Origin: Clostridia bacterium
GTDB taxonomy: Bacteria; Bacillota_A; Clostridia; Christensenellales; Aristaeellaceae
Direction of reading: 5' to 3'
Assembly: GCA_017398245.1 (NCBI GenBank)
Contig: JAFQGN010000132.1
Coordinates: 1 to 6,417, forward strand
DNA: 6,417 nucleotides
This document shows, piece by piece, positions 6,365 to 6,417 of this stretch (position 1 is the first letter of the stretch; each line of letters opens with the position of its first letter). The position numbers were made by a program, and so were the translations under genes. The notes under the pieces are model-generated. The model did not search any database. It saw only the letters and a list, made by a program, of their open reading frames with translations, and was not told the DNA's origin.

Positions 6365-6417
6365 ATGAAGGCGATCATACTTGCAGGAGGGGTGGGCAGC
6401 CGCCTTCGGCCCATGAC
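6365..6417 (+). CDS. Sugar-phosphate nucleotidyltransferase, N-terminal fragment
   Basis: Only 17 complete codons are in the window: MKAIILAGGVGSRLRPM. This is the nucleotide-binding start of the nucleotidyltransferase family (pattern LAGGxGxRLxP), whose members join a nucleoside triphosphate to a sugar-1-phosphate to make an activated sugar for wall, capsule or glycan synthesis. The ATG has GGAGG at 6351-6355, spacing 9. Too little is present to choose among glucose-1-phosphate thymidylyl- or uridylyltransferase, mannose-1-phosphate guanylyltransferase or glucose-1-phosphate adenylyltransferase, so I give no symbol. The preceding terminator makes it a separate transcription unit. Confidence 0.85.
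   Translation, partial: MKAIILAGGVGSRLRPM

Overview
This is a compact housekeeping segment from a GC-rich member of the Bacillota, most likely class Clostridia. The evidence is the gene order dprA-topA-trmFO-hslV-hslU with all genes on the plus strand, the folate/FAD-dependent tRNA methylase TrmFO, and strong AGGAG-type ribosome binding sites. The segment matches the well-known Bacillus/Clostridium dprA-topA-trmFO-xerC-hslV-hslU-codY neighbourhood, but xerC (codV) and codY are missing from it. I cannot assign a genus.

Layout: the 3' end of dprA (1-386, DNA-uptake/recombination protein) carries an excellent sigma-A-type promoter inside its coding sequence (318-346). A GC-rich leader follows, with a 12-bp direct repeat and a short strong hairpin. 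Then come topA (522-2624), trmFO (2614-3927, overlapping topA by 11 nt) and hslV (3924-4457, ATGA overlap with trmFO), tightly packed and probably translationally coupled. A 240-nt gap (4458-4697) separates hslV from hslU (4698-6104). The gap holds two copies, in opposite orientation, of a multi-hairpin repeat. A third copy follows hslU directly, and a strong intrinsic terminator (6202-6233) ends the operon. After about 130 nt without a gene, the first 17 codons of a sugar-phosphate nucleotidyltransferase begin a new unit at 6365.

Functionally, TopA relaxes negative supercoils, TrmFO makes m5U54 in tRNA, and HslV with HslU form a two-part ATP-dependent protease. All catalytic residues I could check are present, so these look like intact working genes.

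I see no undescribed enzyme system. The most interesting material is non-coding: the palindromic repeat family, whose copies differ by compensatory base-pair changes. Next are the unusual hslV-hslU gap bracketed by inverted copies, an HslU N-terminal extension whose ribosome binding site lies at the edge of one copy, and the loss of xerC and codY from an otherwise conserved locus.
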